Assembly (NCBI RefSeq): GCF_000964545.1
Contig: NZ_BBVD01000007.1
Location: 62,001-126,000 of the forward strand
DNA from: Comamonas thiooxydans
GTDB taxonomy: Bacteria; Pseudomonadota; Gammaproteobacteria; Burkholderiales; Burkholderiaceae_C
DNA length: 64,000 nt
Direction of reading: 5' to 3'
The notes beneath the pieces were generated by a model. That model was not told the DNA's origin, did not search any database, and worked only from the letters and a program-made list of their open reading frames with translations. Below are positions 47,336 to 54,842 of this stretch, one piece after another; the first letter of the stretch is position 1; every line of letters starts with the position of its first letter. The position numbers and the translations under genes were made by a program.

Positions 47336-48088
47336 ATGACTGAAATCGTGTCTGAATCACAAGAGCAGAAAGCCTCGCAAGCGGCATCGCAGCACAGCGT
47401 GCAGGACTCGCAGCCCGGCTCACGCTCGCGCCGAGGCGGCCGTGGCCGCCAGAACCCGGCTCCCGCAGCCAAAGCCGCCCCGCAGGCCGCACGTCCGCAA
47501 CACCCCTTGCTGGAGCAGCTGGCACAGTGGCACCCGGCCCTGTTCGGCGAGCAGCTGCTGCCCTTCAAGCGCGGCATTTTTGAAGACCTGCTTGCCGCCC
47601 ACCCGGAGCTGGACAAGGACGCACTCAAGAGCGCGCTGCAGCAGCACACCCGCTCCGGTCGCTATCTGGCGGCCATGGCCAGCGGTCAGCAACGCCATGA
47701 CCTGAGCGGTCAGCCCGTGGAAGCCACGCTGCCCGAGCATGTTCACCACGCGCTGATCGAAGTCTTCCGCCGCCGCCAGCAGCGCACGCAGGAAGACCTG
47801 ACGCCCAAGCTGCGCAACCGCATCGTCGTCGCCTACGAAGCCTCCGGTCTCACGCGCGAGGAATACGCCGAGCGCGTGCAGGGCCGTGACGAAAAGACCA
47901 ACGCCCTGGTGGTAGATGCCCTGGCCGAGGCCGATGCCCGCGCCGCCAAGGACGAGGCGCTGCTGCGCTCCTTCCAGCTCAGCGGCCAGACTTCGGAGCA
48001 GGAGTTCGCCGAGATGTACGGCATGAATCCGCGTCAGGTCGTACAGCAGCTGGAACGCGCGCGTCGCCGCCAGCAGAATATTCAATAA
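47336..48088 (+). CDS. ProQ/FinO domain RNA chaperone
   Basis: 250-residue protein with a disordered basic N-terminus (GSRSRRGGRGRQNPAPAAK, residues 24-45) and a ProQ/FinO domain (about 55-165: HPLLEQLAQWHPALFG ... LPFKRGIFEDLLAAHPELDKDALKSALQQHTRSGRYLAAMA). The C-terminal 80 residues are helical and charged. ProQ/FinO proteins bind structured sRNAs and mRNA 3' ends and act in post-transcriptional control. The start at MTEIVSESQ was chosen because earlier frame overlaps glcF. It is independently transcribed. Confidence 0.87.
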   Translation: MTEIVSESQEQKASQAASQHSVQDSQPGSRSRRGGRGRQNPAPAAKAAPQAARPQHPLLEQLAQWHPALFGEQLLPFKRGIFEDLLAAHPELDKDALKSALQQHTRSGRYLAAMASGQQRHDLSGQPVEATLPEHVHHALIEVFRRRQQRTQEDLTPKLRNRIVVAYEASGLTREEYAERVQGRDEKTNALVVDALAEADARAAKDEALLRSFQLSGQTSEQEFAEMYGMNPRQVVQQLERARRRQQNIQ

Positions 48089-48089
48089 A

Positions 48090-48130
48090 AATAGCTGCTG
48101 ACGCCCATCAAATGGGCGCCAGCAGCTATT
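48090..48130. terminator. Bidirectional hairpin terminator
   Basis: Arms 48090-48108 and 48112-48130 pair at 18 of 19 positions (AATAGCTGCTG core) with a 3-base loop. It sits between the convergent proQ-like and aldehyde dehydrogenase genes and belongs to the AGCTGCT/CGCTTG intergenic hairpin family. Confidence 0.8.
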
Positions 48131-48143
48131 GATTTTGAATAGA

Positions 48144-49574
48144 TCAGGCCGCGCCGTAGCCCATGACTGCCTTGGTTTCGAGGAAATCGCGGAAACCGTG
48201 CTCGCCCCATTCACGGCCATTGCCTGACTGCTTGTAGCCGCCGAACGGCGCATTGAAGTCTGGCCCCGCGCCGTTAAGGTGGACCATGCCTGTGCGCAGG
48301 CGCGCGGCCACGCGACGCGCACGCTCCAGACTGCCCGATTGCACATAGCCCGAAAGGCCGTACACCGTGTCGTTGGCCATGCGGATGGCGTCTTCCTCGT
48401 CGTCGTAGGGAATCATCACCAGCACGGGACCGAAGATTTCCTCGCGCGCAATGCTCATGTCATTGCTCACATCGGCAAACACCGTGGGTTTGACAAAGTA
48501 GCCCCGGGCCAGCCCTTCGGGGCGGCCTGTGCCGCCCGCCACCAGGGTCGCCCCCTCTTCAATGCCCTTGCGGATCAGGGCCTGGATCTTGCCCCATTGC
48601 GCCTCGCTGACCACGGGGCCCATGTGCATGCCCTCGGCCAGCGCATCGGCCACGGTCGCTGCGCCGGCGACGCTACGGGCGATCTCCACGGCCTGCCCAT
48701 GCAGGGCGCGCGGCACAAACATGCGCGTGGGTGCGTTGCAGCTCTGGCCCGAATTCATCAGCACCGCCTGCACGCCCTGGGTCACGGCCTTCTGCAGGTT
48801 GGCGTCATCCAGCACGATGTTGGCAGACTTGCCGCCCAGTTCCTGGGCCACGCGCTTGACGCTGTCGGCCGCGGCCTTGGCCACGGCAATGCCTGCGCGC
48901 GTGGAGCCCGTGAAGGTCATCATGTCTATGCCGGGGTGGGAGGACATGGCCTCGCCCACACCGGGGCCGTCGCCGTTGACGAGGTTGAAGACGCCGGCCG
49001 GCACGCCCGCCTCGTGCAGCACCTCGGCCACGAGCAGGGCGTTGAGCGGGGCGACCTCCGAGGGCTTGAGCACCATGGTGCAGCCGGCGGCCAGGGCCGG
49101 GGCGACCTTGCACATGATCTGGTTGATGGGCCAGTTCCAGGGCGTGATCATGCCGACCACGCCCACGGGCTCATGCACGACGGCCGTGCTGCCCTGCACA
49201 TGTTCGAAGGCGAAGTTCTTGAGGACCTCGATGGTGGAGCTCAGATGGGCCACGCCCATGGCGGCCTGTGCCGCCTTGGACAGCCACAGCGGCGCCCCCA
49301 TCTCCTGCGAGATGGTCTGCACAAAGTCGCCGTAGCGGCTCTGGTAGACCTCCAGCACCTTGGCCAGCAGGGCCAGGCGCTCTTCGCGGCTGGTGCGCGA
49401 GTAGCTCTCGAAGGCGCGACGCGCGGCGGCCACGGCCTTGTCCACGTCGGCGGCCGAGCCCATGCTGATGCGGGCAATGGCTTGCTCGCTGGAGGGATTG
49501 ATGACCTCCAGGCTGCGCGGGCTGACCGGATTCACCCATTGGCCGTCGATATAGAACTGCAGATGGTCTTGCAT
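48144..49574 (-). CDS. NAD-dependent aldehyde dehydrogenase
   Basis: 476-residue aldehyde dehydrogenase. FYIDGQWVNPVSPRSLEVINPSSEQAIARI at the start, PWNWPINQIMCKVAPALAAG, TFTGSTRAGIAVAKAAAD, VAQELGGKSANIVLDDA (catalytic Glu region) and the nucleophile Cys279 in NSGQSCNAPTRMF. Downstream of and on the same strand as the quinohaemoprotein ethanol dehydrogenase gene with a 96-base gap, so it probably oxidises acetaldehyde and related aldehydes to acids. The start was placed at MQDHLQFYIDG. Confidence 0.9.
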   Translation of the reverse strand: MQDHLQFYIDGQWVNPVSPRSLEVINPSSEQAIARISMGSAADVDKAVAAARRAFESYSRTSREERLALLAKVLEVYQSRYGDFVQTISQEMGAPLWLSKAAQAAMGVAHLSSTIEVLKNFAFEHVQGSTAVVHEPVGVVGMITPWNWPINQIMCKVAPALAAGCTMVLKPSEVAPLNALLVAEVLHEAGVPAGVFNLVNGDGPGVGEAMSSHPGIDMMTFTGSTRAGIAVAKAAADSVKRVAQELGGKSANIVLDDANLQKAVTQGVQAVLMNSGQSCNAPTRMFVPRALHGQAVEIARSVAGAATVADALAEGMHMGPVVSEAQWGKIQALIRKGIEEGATLVAGGTGRPEGLARGYFVKPTVFADVSNDMSIAREEIFGPVLVMIPYDDEEDAIRMANDTVYGLSGYVQSGSLERARRVAARLRTGMVHLNGAGPDFNAPFGGYKQSGNGREWGEHGFRDFLETKAVMGYGAA

Positions 49575-49670
49575 GAGGCTATTTCCTTGGTATCGAGTCA
49601 AAAGAAGAGGTTTGCGATCTGGGCCCGCCGGTGCGTGACTCGGGCGCACCGGCGTGGTGAAGTGCAGGCT

Positions 49671-51797
49671 TCAGGGCTTGGGCCGGATGGCGTCCGCTGT
49701 ACCCTGGATGAAGGCCTTGATGGACTCCACGTCATCGCCCGACAGCTTGCCCGTAAAGTCCGGCATGCCGCGCGCCATGGCCGGGCCCTTGAAGACGAAG
49801 CTGGGCAGGTTCTCGATATAGCTCGCGTCCATATAGCCCAGGTTGGGAATATTGCCGCCGCGGTCCACGCCAGGCACGCCGTGGCAGAACACGCAGTTGG
49901 CCACATACAGCATGGTGCCGGCCTCGACCTTGGCGGGGTCGTATTTCACGCCCTGCAGCAACTGGCCTGTGCGCTGGGCCACGAATTCCGGCATCCTGGC
50001 CTTGCCGCCCACGACGAAGGTATAGACCGTGCCCGGCCCCTGGCGCTCGGTGGCGCGCGCAGCCAGGCCGTAGACACCGCCCCAGCCCACTGCCACCGAG
50101 ACATACTGCTTGCCGTCCACCATATAGGTGCTGGGCGCGGCCACCACGCCGGTGCCCGTGGGCGTTTCCCACAGCTTTTCGCCGCTGGTCGCGTTATAGG
50201 CCACAAAGCGGCCATCGGCCGTGCCCTGGAACACCACATTGCCCGCCGTGGTCAGCGTGCCGCCGTTCCAGGGCGAGACATGCTCCACGCTCCAGGCAGC
50301 CTTTTGCGCAACCGGGTCCCAGGCCAGCAGGCGGCCAAAAGGCTTGCTCTTGGGCGGCTCGGCATTGAAGAACTTGGCGGTGTTCCAGCCCGTGCCCGAC
50401 TGGGGCTTGCCCGGTCCGGCCTGGTTGAACTCCCATTTCTTGTCGTCCATCAGGTTGACGGGCACGTTCTGCGCAGGCAGATACACCAGGCCAGTCTGGG
50501 GGTTGAAGGACATGGGGTGCCAGTTGTGCGCGCCATAGGGGCCCGGCACTGCATCCTGGGGCTTGCTGCCGTCGCGTGCCGCAGCAATGCCGATGGGCTT
50601 GCCGTTCTTGTCGTAGCCGCTGGCCCAGTTCACGGGCACGAAGTTCTTGGCCGAGATGAACTTTCCATTGGTGCGGTCGAGCACGAAGAAGAAGCCGTTC
50701 TTGGGCGCATGCAGTATGACCTTTCGCGGCTTGCCGGCGATCTTGATGTCGGCCAAGATCATGGGCTGGGTGGAGGTGTAGTCCCAGTTGTCGCCCGGCG
50801 TTTCCTGGTAGTGCCACTTGTATTTGCCGGTGTCGGGATCCAGAGCCACGATGGAAGCCAGATACAGGTTGTCGCCGCCCTTGGGGCTGCGCACCTTGTG
50901 CGACCAGGGCGAGCCGTTGCCCGTGCCCACGTACATGGTGTTGAGCTCGGCATCGAAGGTCATGCTGTCCCACATGGTGCCGCCGCCGCCGGCCTCCCAC
51001 CATTTGCCGCTGGAGTCCCAGGTCCTGGCGGCGCGTTTCATGGATTCGTCCTCAAAGGGTTTGGACGGATCGCCGGGCACGCTGAACCAGCGCCATTTCT
51101 GCTCGCCGGTCTCGGCGTCATAGGCCGTGATGTAGCCGCGCACGCCATATTCGGCGCCGCCGTTGCCGATGATGACCTTGCCCTTGAACACGCGCGGCGC
51201 ACCCGTGATGGTCAGCGACCCCTTTTGCCCCTCGAAGGTATTTTTCTGCCAGACCTCCTTGCCGGTGGCAGCGTCCAGCGCGATCAGGCGGCCATCCCAG
51301 GCACCCACAAAGACCTTGCCCTTCCACAGCGCCACGCCACGGTTGACGACGTCGCAGCACCCCTTGAAGCCGGTGCTGCGGTCGACCTGCGGGTCATAGG
51401 TCCAGATCCTGTTGCCGGTACGGGTGTCGATGGCGTGCACCACACTCCATGAAGCGCTGACGTACATGATGCCGTCCACGACGACAGGCGTGGCCTCCAC
51501 GCCGCGCGTGGATTCGAGGTTGTACGACCATGCAAGGCCCAGGTCCTTGACGTTGGCGGCATTGATCTGATCGAGGCGGCTGTAGCGGGTCTCGGCGTAG
51601 TCCACGCCGATGGTGGGCCAGTCGGGCGTCTTGGCGGCATTGGCGCTGATGAAAGCGCCATCGACTCGCTGCACGGCGGCCGCGGCCTGCGCCGCAGGGT
51701 CGGCTTGCGCGAGGGCCGCTGCGCTGCCCAGGCAGGCGGCCAGCATCCAGGCCATGCGACCGGGCCGTCCATGAGAGTTGTCGATCAGCCGTTTCAT
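49671..51797 (-). CDS. qheDH: Quinohaemoprotein ethanol dehydrogenase (PQQ and haem c)
   Basis: 708-residue periplasmic type II alcohol dehydrogenase. Signal peptide of about 31 residues (to AALAQA), an eight-bladed propeller with PQQ site (W-motif repeats such as GWDGRLIALDAATGKEVW), vicinal Cys147-Cys148 in GCCDV and a C-terminal cytochrome c domain with CVFCH (C635, C638, H639) and a late Met (MARGMPDF). Length and these positions equal the Comamonas testosteroni enzyme of known structure. It oxidises ethanol and other primary alcohols and passes electrons via haem c to azurin or cytochrome. Operon with the aldehyde dehydrogenase gene; a regulator gene is divergent. Confidence 0.95.
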   Translation of the reverse strand: MKRLIDNSHGRPGRMAWMLAACLGSAAALAQADPAAQAAAAVQRVDGAFISANAAKTPDWPTIGVDYAETRYSRLDQINAANVKDLGLAWSYNLESTRGVEATPVVVDGIMYVSASWSVVHAIDTRTGNRIWTYDPQVDRSTGFKGCCDVVNRGVALWKGKVFVGAWDGRLIALDAATGKEVWQKNTFEGQKGSLTITGAPRVFKGKVIIGNGGAEYGVRGYITAYDAETGEQKWRWFSVPGDPSKPFEDESMKRAARTWDSSGKWWEAGGGGTMWDSMTFDAELNTMYVGTGNGSPWSHKVRSPKGGDNLYLASIVALDPDTGKYKWHYQETPGDNWDYTSTQPMILADIKIAGKPRKVILHAPKNGFFFVLDRTNGKFISAKNFVPVNWASGYDKNGKPIGIAAARDGSKPQDAVPGPYGAHNWHPMSFNPQTGLVYLPAQNVPVNLMDDKKWEFNQAGPGKPQSGTGWNTAKFFNAEPPKSKPFGRLLAWDPVAQKAAWSVEHVSPWNGGTLTTAGNVVFQGTADGRFVAYNATSGEKLWETPTGTGVVAAPSTYMVDGKQYVSVAVGWGGVYGLAARATERQGPGTVYTFVVGGKARMPEFVAQRTGQLLQGVKYDPAKVEAGTMLYVANCVFCHGVPGVDRGGNIPNLGYMDASYIENLPSFVFKGPAMARGMPDFTGKLSGDDVESIKAFIQGTADAIRPKP

Positions 51798-51883
51798 CGA
51801 GGTCTCCTGTTGTGATTGCTATGCCGCAAAGCATGGTGTATCGCCTGTTTTTCTTCATGATCGGGATTTCCCCAGGCTAGAAC

Positions 51884-51900
51884 TGTTCCATTGCGGAACA
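51884..51900. promoter_or_regulatory. Perfect inverted repeat in qheDH/regulator spacer
   Basis: TGTTCC-ATTGC-GGAACA is a perfect 17-base inverted repeat of the TGT...ACA type used by AcoR-like activators. It lies 87 bases upstream of the qheDH start and 35 bases upstream of the divergent regulator start, fitting control of both genes. Confidence 0.7.
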
Positions 51901-51934
51901 CATTGACCGCTCCTGCGGACAGCCTGGGCATGAC

Positions 51935-53110
51935 ATGAACGTTGATGAGCCACGCGCGATGGACGCGCTACAGCAGTGCTTCTCGAGCACCGGGGCGGAG
52001 CGGGCCTTGCAGGCTCGCCGCCAGTTCTTCGAGGCCGGCATACGCCCCTCGGGCCTGGTCAGCGAGGCGGTCATCCAGTCCTGGCTGCGCAGCCAGCGCC
52101 AGCACTGCAATGGACGGCGGCTGGCTCTGGCTCCGGTCAGCCCCAGCCGGCTGCATGCCACGCAGGAGCGCTGCCGCGGCCTGCTGCAGGCGTTGCAGCA
52201 CGAGCTGCCGACCCTGGAGCAGGCACTGGCGGGCACCGGCACGCGCGTGATGCTGACGGACGACAAGGGCATCGTGCTCCATGTCTCCCCAGCATCCATG
52301 AGGCCCCGTGACGAGCGGGTCGGCCTGAACATGTCCGAGCAGGCCATGGGCACGACCGCCCCGGGCATCGTCGCCGCCACCGGCCAGGCCTGTACCGTCA
52401 CCAACGGCGAGCACTATTTCGACGAGCTGCACGCCTTCCGCTGCGCAGCAGCCCCCATACGCGACGTGCACGGCCGCCTGGCCGGGGTGCTCAATCTGAT
52501 GGTGGAGCAGCAGCATTTCAGTTTCGATGCCGCTCCCGTGGTCGGCATGTACGCCACGACCATCGAAAACACCTTGCTGCAGGCTCAGTCGCACGAGCAT
52601 CTGGTGCTGCGCTTTCAGGTGACGCCTGCCCTGCTGCACACGCCGCTGCAGGCGCTGATGGGCGTGGCCGCCGATGGCCGCGTCGCCTGGATGAACGGCA
52701 CCGCCGCCCAGCTCATCGGCCAGCCCTTGGATACAGCGTGCAGCGCGCAGGAACTGCTGGGCCATGATCTATCGTGCCTGCTTCAACTGAGCGGCCAGCC
52801 CGCCCCCGCGCCGCTGCGCCTGGCCAGCGGCCTGGGCGTCTGGATGCAGGCGCATCTGCAAACCTCGCATGGCCTTGGCTCGCACCTGGACACCAGCAGC
52901 GTGGAAGACCAGGCCAGCCCCGCAACCACCGAAGCAACGCCCGTCGCCGAGGCACAACCCCTGGCAACGCTGCGCGAGCACAGCGCGCAGCTGATCCGGG
53001 AGACGCTGGACCAGCATGGCGGCAATGTCTCCCAGGCCGCGCGCGCCCTGGGCATCTCGCGCGGCACGCTGTATCGCCGCCTGCGTGGCGGTCGGGACGA
53101 GGGTTTCTGA
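51935..53110 (+). CDS. AcoR-like GAF/Fis regulator lacking the AAA+ domain
   Basis: 391-residue regulator. The N-terminal 230 residues match the sensor part of AcoR-type activators (GLVSEAVIQSWLRSQRQH ... GTRVMLTDDKGIVLHV ... GLNMSEQAMGTTAPGIVAATGQACTVTNGEHYFD, a GAF domain). A PAS-like stretch follows (GVAADGRVAWMNGTAAQLIG). The C-terminus is a Fis helix-turn-helix (LDQHGGNVSQAARALGISRGTLYRRLR). The sigma-54 AAA+ module (GAFTGA, Walker A) is absent, so it cannot remodel sigma-54 in the normal way. Divergent from qheDH and likely its activator, with sigma-70 RNA polymerase. Confidence 0.85.
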   Translation: MNVDEPRAMDALQQCFSSTGAERALQARRQFFEAGIRPSGLVSEAVIQSWLRSQRQHCNGRRLALAPVSPSRLHATQERCRGLLQALQHELPTLEQALAGTGTRVMLTDDKGIVLHVSPASMRPRDERVGLNMSEQAMGTTAPGIVAATGQACTVTNGEHYFDELHAFRCAAAPIRDVHGRLAGVLNLMVEQQHFSFDAAPVVGMYATTIENTLLQAQSHEHLVLRFQVTPALLHTPLQALMGVAADGRVAWMNGTAAQLIGQPLDTACSAQELLGHDLSCLLQLSGQPAPAPLRLASGLGVWMQAHLQTSHGLGSHLDTSSVEDQASPATTEATPVAEAQPLATLREHSAQLIRETLDQHGGNVSQAARALGISRGTLYRRLRGGRDEGF

Positions 53111-53225
53111 GCCCATTCCCGACCCATGGCGCAAGACTCTTTTGCGTTCGCCCAGGGTTCCGCCCCGCCCCGCTCGGCCCCACAATCCTGGCCGCGCTGC
53201 ACCGGCCTGCAGCCAAGGAGCGTGT

Positions 53226-53741
53226 ATGTGGTTGGGTTTGTCGCTGTTTTATGTGGGTGCGGTGCTGTTTCTCAACGGCCTGTGGATGCTGGGCAAGATT
53301 GCCGACAAGGAAATCTGGGTCATCAATATCTTCACCGGGGTGGTGTCGCTATGTATTGGTCTGGCCAGCATCTTCGGTCCGGCAGCCGATGCGGCATCGG
53401 TCAAGAGCGGCGCTCTGACCCTGCTGTTCGCCTTCACCTATCTCTGGGTGGCTTTCAATCGCTTCAGCGGTGCCGACGGCCGGGGTCTGGGCTGGTTCAG
53501 CCTGTTCGTGGCGATCACCGCTGTTCCCGTCGCCCTCGATACGCTGACCAGCGCCAGCTCGGGGCTGGACTGGTGGATGGGCGTCAACTGGGCCGCCTGG
53601 GCCGTACTCTGGGCCTTGTTCTTCGCGCTGCTGGCCCTGAGGAAAAGCATTGAACGCCCCACGGGCTGGCTGTGCATTGCCCAGGGCGTGCTTACGGGCT
53701 GGGTACCCGGGTACCTGATCCTGGCGGGGAAGCTGATGTGA
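53226..53741 (+). CDS. AmiS/UreI-family channel protein
   Basis: 171-residue membrane protein with about six transmembrane helices. MWLGLSLFYVGAVLFLNGLWMLG and ADKEIWVINIFTGVVSL, plus LLFAFTYLWVAFNRF and the late GWLCIAQGVLTGWVPGYLILAG, are typical of the AmiS/UreI family, which conducts urea or short-chain amides. No urease or amidase gene is nearby. It is 115 bases downstream of the qheDH regulator gene with an AAGGAGCGT ribosome site. The start was set at MWLGL; the open frame upstream overlaps the regulator. Confidence 0.82.
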   Translation: MWLGLSLFYVGAVLFLNGLWMLGKIADKEIWVINIFTGVVSLCIGLASIFGPAADAASVKSGALTLLFAFTYLWVAFNRFSGADGRGLGWFSLFVAITAVPVALDTLTSASSGLDWWMGVNWAAWAVLWALFFALLALRKSIERPTGWLCIAQGVLTGWVPGYLILAGKLM

Positions 53742-53857
53742 CCCCCTGAGGCGCTGTGCGCCTGGGCGGCCCCGCCTTCCCCCTCTCTCTTCGGGAGGGG
53801 GACGACACCTTCGGTGCGGGGCGGCGCGGCCGGCCCAGGCCCTTCCTCGGTGTCCTT
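53741..53857 (+). repeat. Intergenic GC-rich repeat, copy C
   Basis: Plus-strand copy of the repeat also at 5432-5529 and 22405-22530: CCCCCTGAGGCGCTG, a CCTTCCCCC tract paired with GGGAGGGGGACGACA, TTCGGTGCGGGGCGGCGCGG, CCGGCCCAGGCCCTTCCTCGG. It begins on the last base of the AmiS/UreI gene stop codon and runs to the convergent DMT transporter gene. Confidence 0.75.
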
Positions 53858-53870
53858 GATGTGGTTTGGG

Positions 53871-54755
53871 CTATTTTCTCGGGGCTCTGCCCAAGGTGGC
53901 CAGCAAGGCTGCTCCCATGATGAGCGCACCGCCGGCCAGCGTGCGTGCGCTGAGCTGCTCGTGGGCGATGAGCACCGAGGAGATGCTGGCAAACACCACT
54001 TCCGACAGCATGACCACCGAGGTCACACCCGAGGGCAGACGCGCTGCGCCAAACTGCAGAGCCCAGTTGCCAAACATCAAAACCACGGCCAAGCCAAGTG
54101 CGAGAAAGGCCCAACTGCTATCAAAAGCAGGAAAGCCCGGCACCATGCCAGCGCTGCTGGCGCTCAAGGCGGTCAGCAGGCCCATGCTCATGCAGCCGGC
54201 AAACATGGCCAGCATGCGGGCCTGGGCCGGAATGCCTTGAAAGCGGCGCAGCAACACATTGGTCAGCGCAAACATGAAGCCGCCGAACACGGCCAGCGCA
54301 TCGGCCAGGGTGAGACCGGCAAACAACCCGGAGAGCGAGGCATCGGCGGGCAGCAACACCAGCACCACACCGCCAAAGGCCAGCAACAGGCGCAGCAGCG
54401 CCATGGGCGTGGGCTTTTCGCCCAGCAGCTTCCAGGCCAGCAGCACCGCCCAGGCGGGCATGAGATAGAACAAGAGGATGACGCGCACCACGTCGCCCAC
54501 GGTCACGGCCCAGTTGAAAGCCACGTTGTTCAGGCCCGAGCTGGCAGCCAGCAGCAGGAGCACCGGGTATTGCCAGGCCTGCCTGAGGCTGGCGGGACGC
54601 AGCGCCAGCAGACCGGCCAGCACCAGCGCATACATCGATGCCGTGGCCCACAGCGGATGCAGTCCGGCCTCATGCATGAGACGAAACGGCCACCATGACA
54701 AGCCCCAGATCAGGGCATTGAGCAGCAGCGCAAATACAGGCAGTGGACTATGCAT
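53871..54755 (-). CDS. EamA/DMT-superfamily exporter
   Basis: 294-residue inner-membrane protein with ten hydrophobic segments arranged as two EamA repeats (residues about 5-135 and 150-285): LLNALIWGLSWWPFRLMHEAG in the first, LADALAVFGGFMFALTNVLLRRF and WALQFGAARLPSGVTSVVMLSEVVFASISSVLI in the second. Members export amino acids or other metabolites; the substrate is unknown. It is followed upstream by a hairpin that separates it from lplT. Confidence 0.87.
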   Translation of the reverse strand: MHSPLPVFALLLNALIWGLSWWPFRLMHEAGLHPLWATASMYALVLAGLLALRPASLRQAWQYPVLLLLAASSGLNNVAFNWAVTVGDVVRVILLFYLMPAWAVLLAWKLLGEKPTPMALLRLLLAFGGVVLVLLPADASLSGLFAGLTLADALAVFGGFMFALTNVLLRRFQGIPAQARMLAMFAGCMSMGLLTALSASSAGMVPGFPAFDSSWAFLALGLAVVLMFGNWALQFGAARLPSGVTSVVMLSEVVFASISSVLIAHEQLSARTLAGGALIMGAALLATLGRAPRK

Positions 54756-54763
54756 AAAAAAGG

Positions 54764-54794
54764 CTTCTAACGTTTGCTCTGCAAGCGTTAGAAG
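54764..54794. terminator. Hairpin between lplT and DMT exporter genes
   Basis: CTTCTAACGTTTGC (54764-54777) pairs with GCAAGCGTTAGAAG (54781-54794) at 13 of 14 positions with a TCT loop; on the minus strand it is followed by CCTTTTTTATG. It probably ends the lplT transcript and belongs to the same hairpin family as those at 40397 and 48090. Confidence 0.75.
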
Positions 54795-54842
54795 CTATTG
54801 ATCGTGTAGTGAATGCAGCTTGCCGGCGCCAGCTGCAGAGCT

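Noticed and set aside
48279..51452. A 1057-codon open frame on the plus strand opposite the aldehyde dehydrogenase and ethanol dehydrogenase genes
   Set aside because: Its product is His/Gly/Ala/Arg-rich without any domain; it is the antisense mirror of two well-supported genes in GC-rich DNA.
51798..51934. Possible sigma-54 promoter for the ethanol dehydrogenase gene
   Set aside because: The closest match has GG and GC 11 bases apart instead of 10, and the adjacent regulator has no AAA+ domain.
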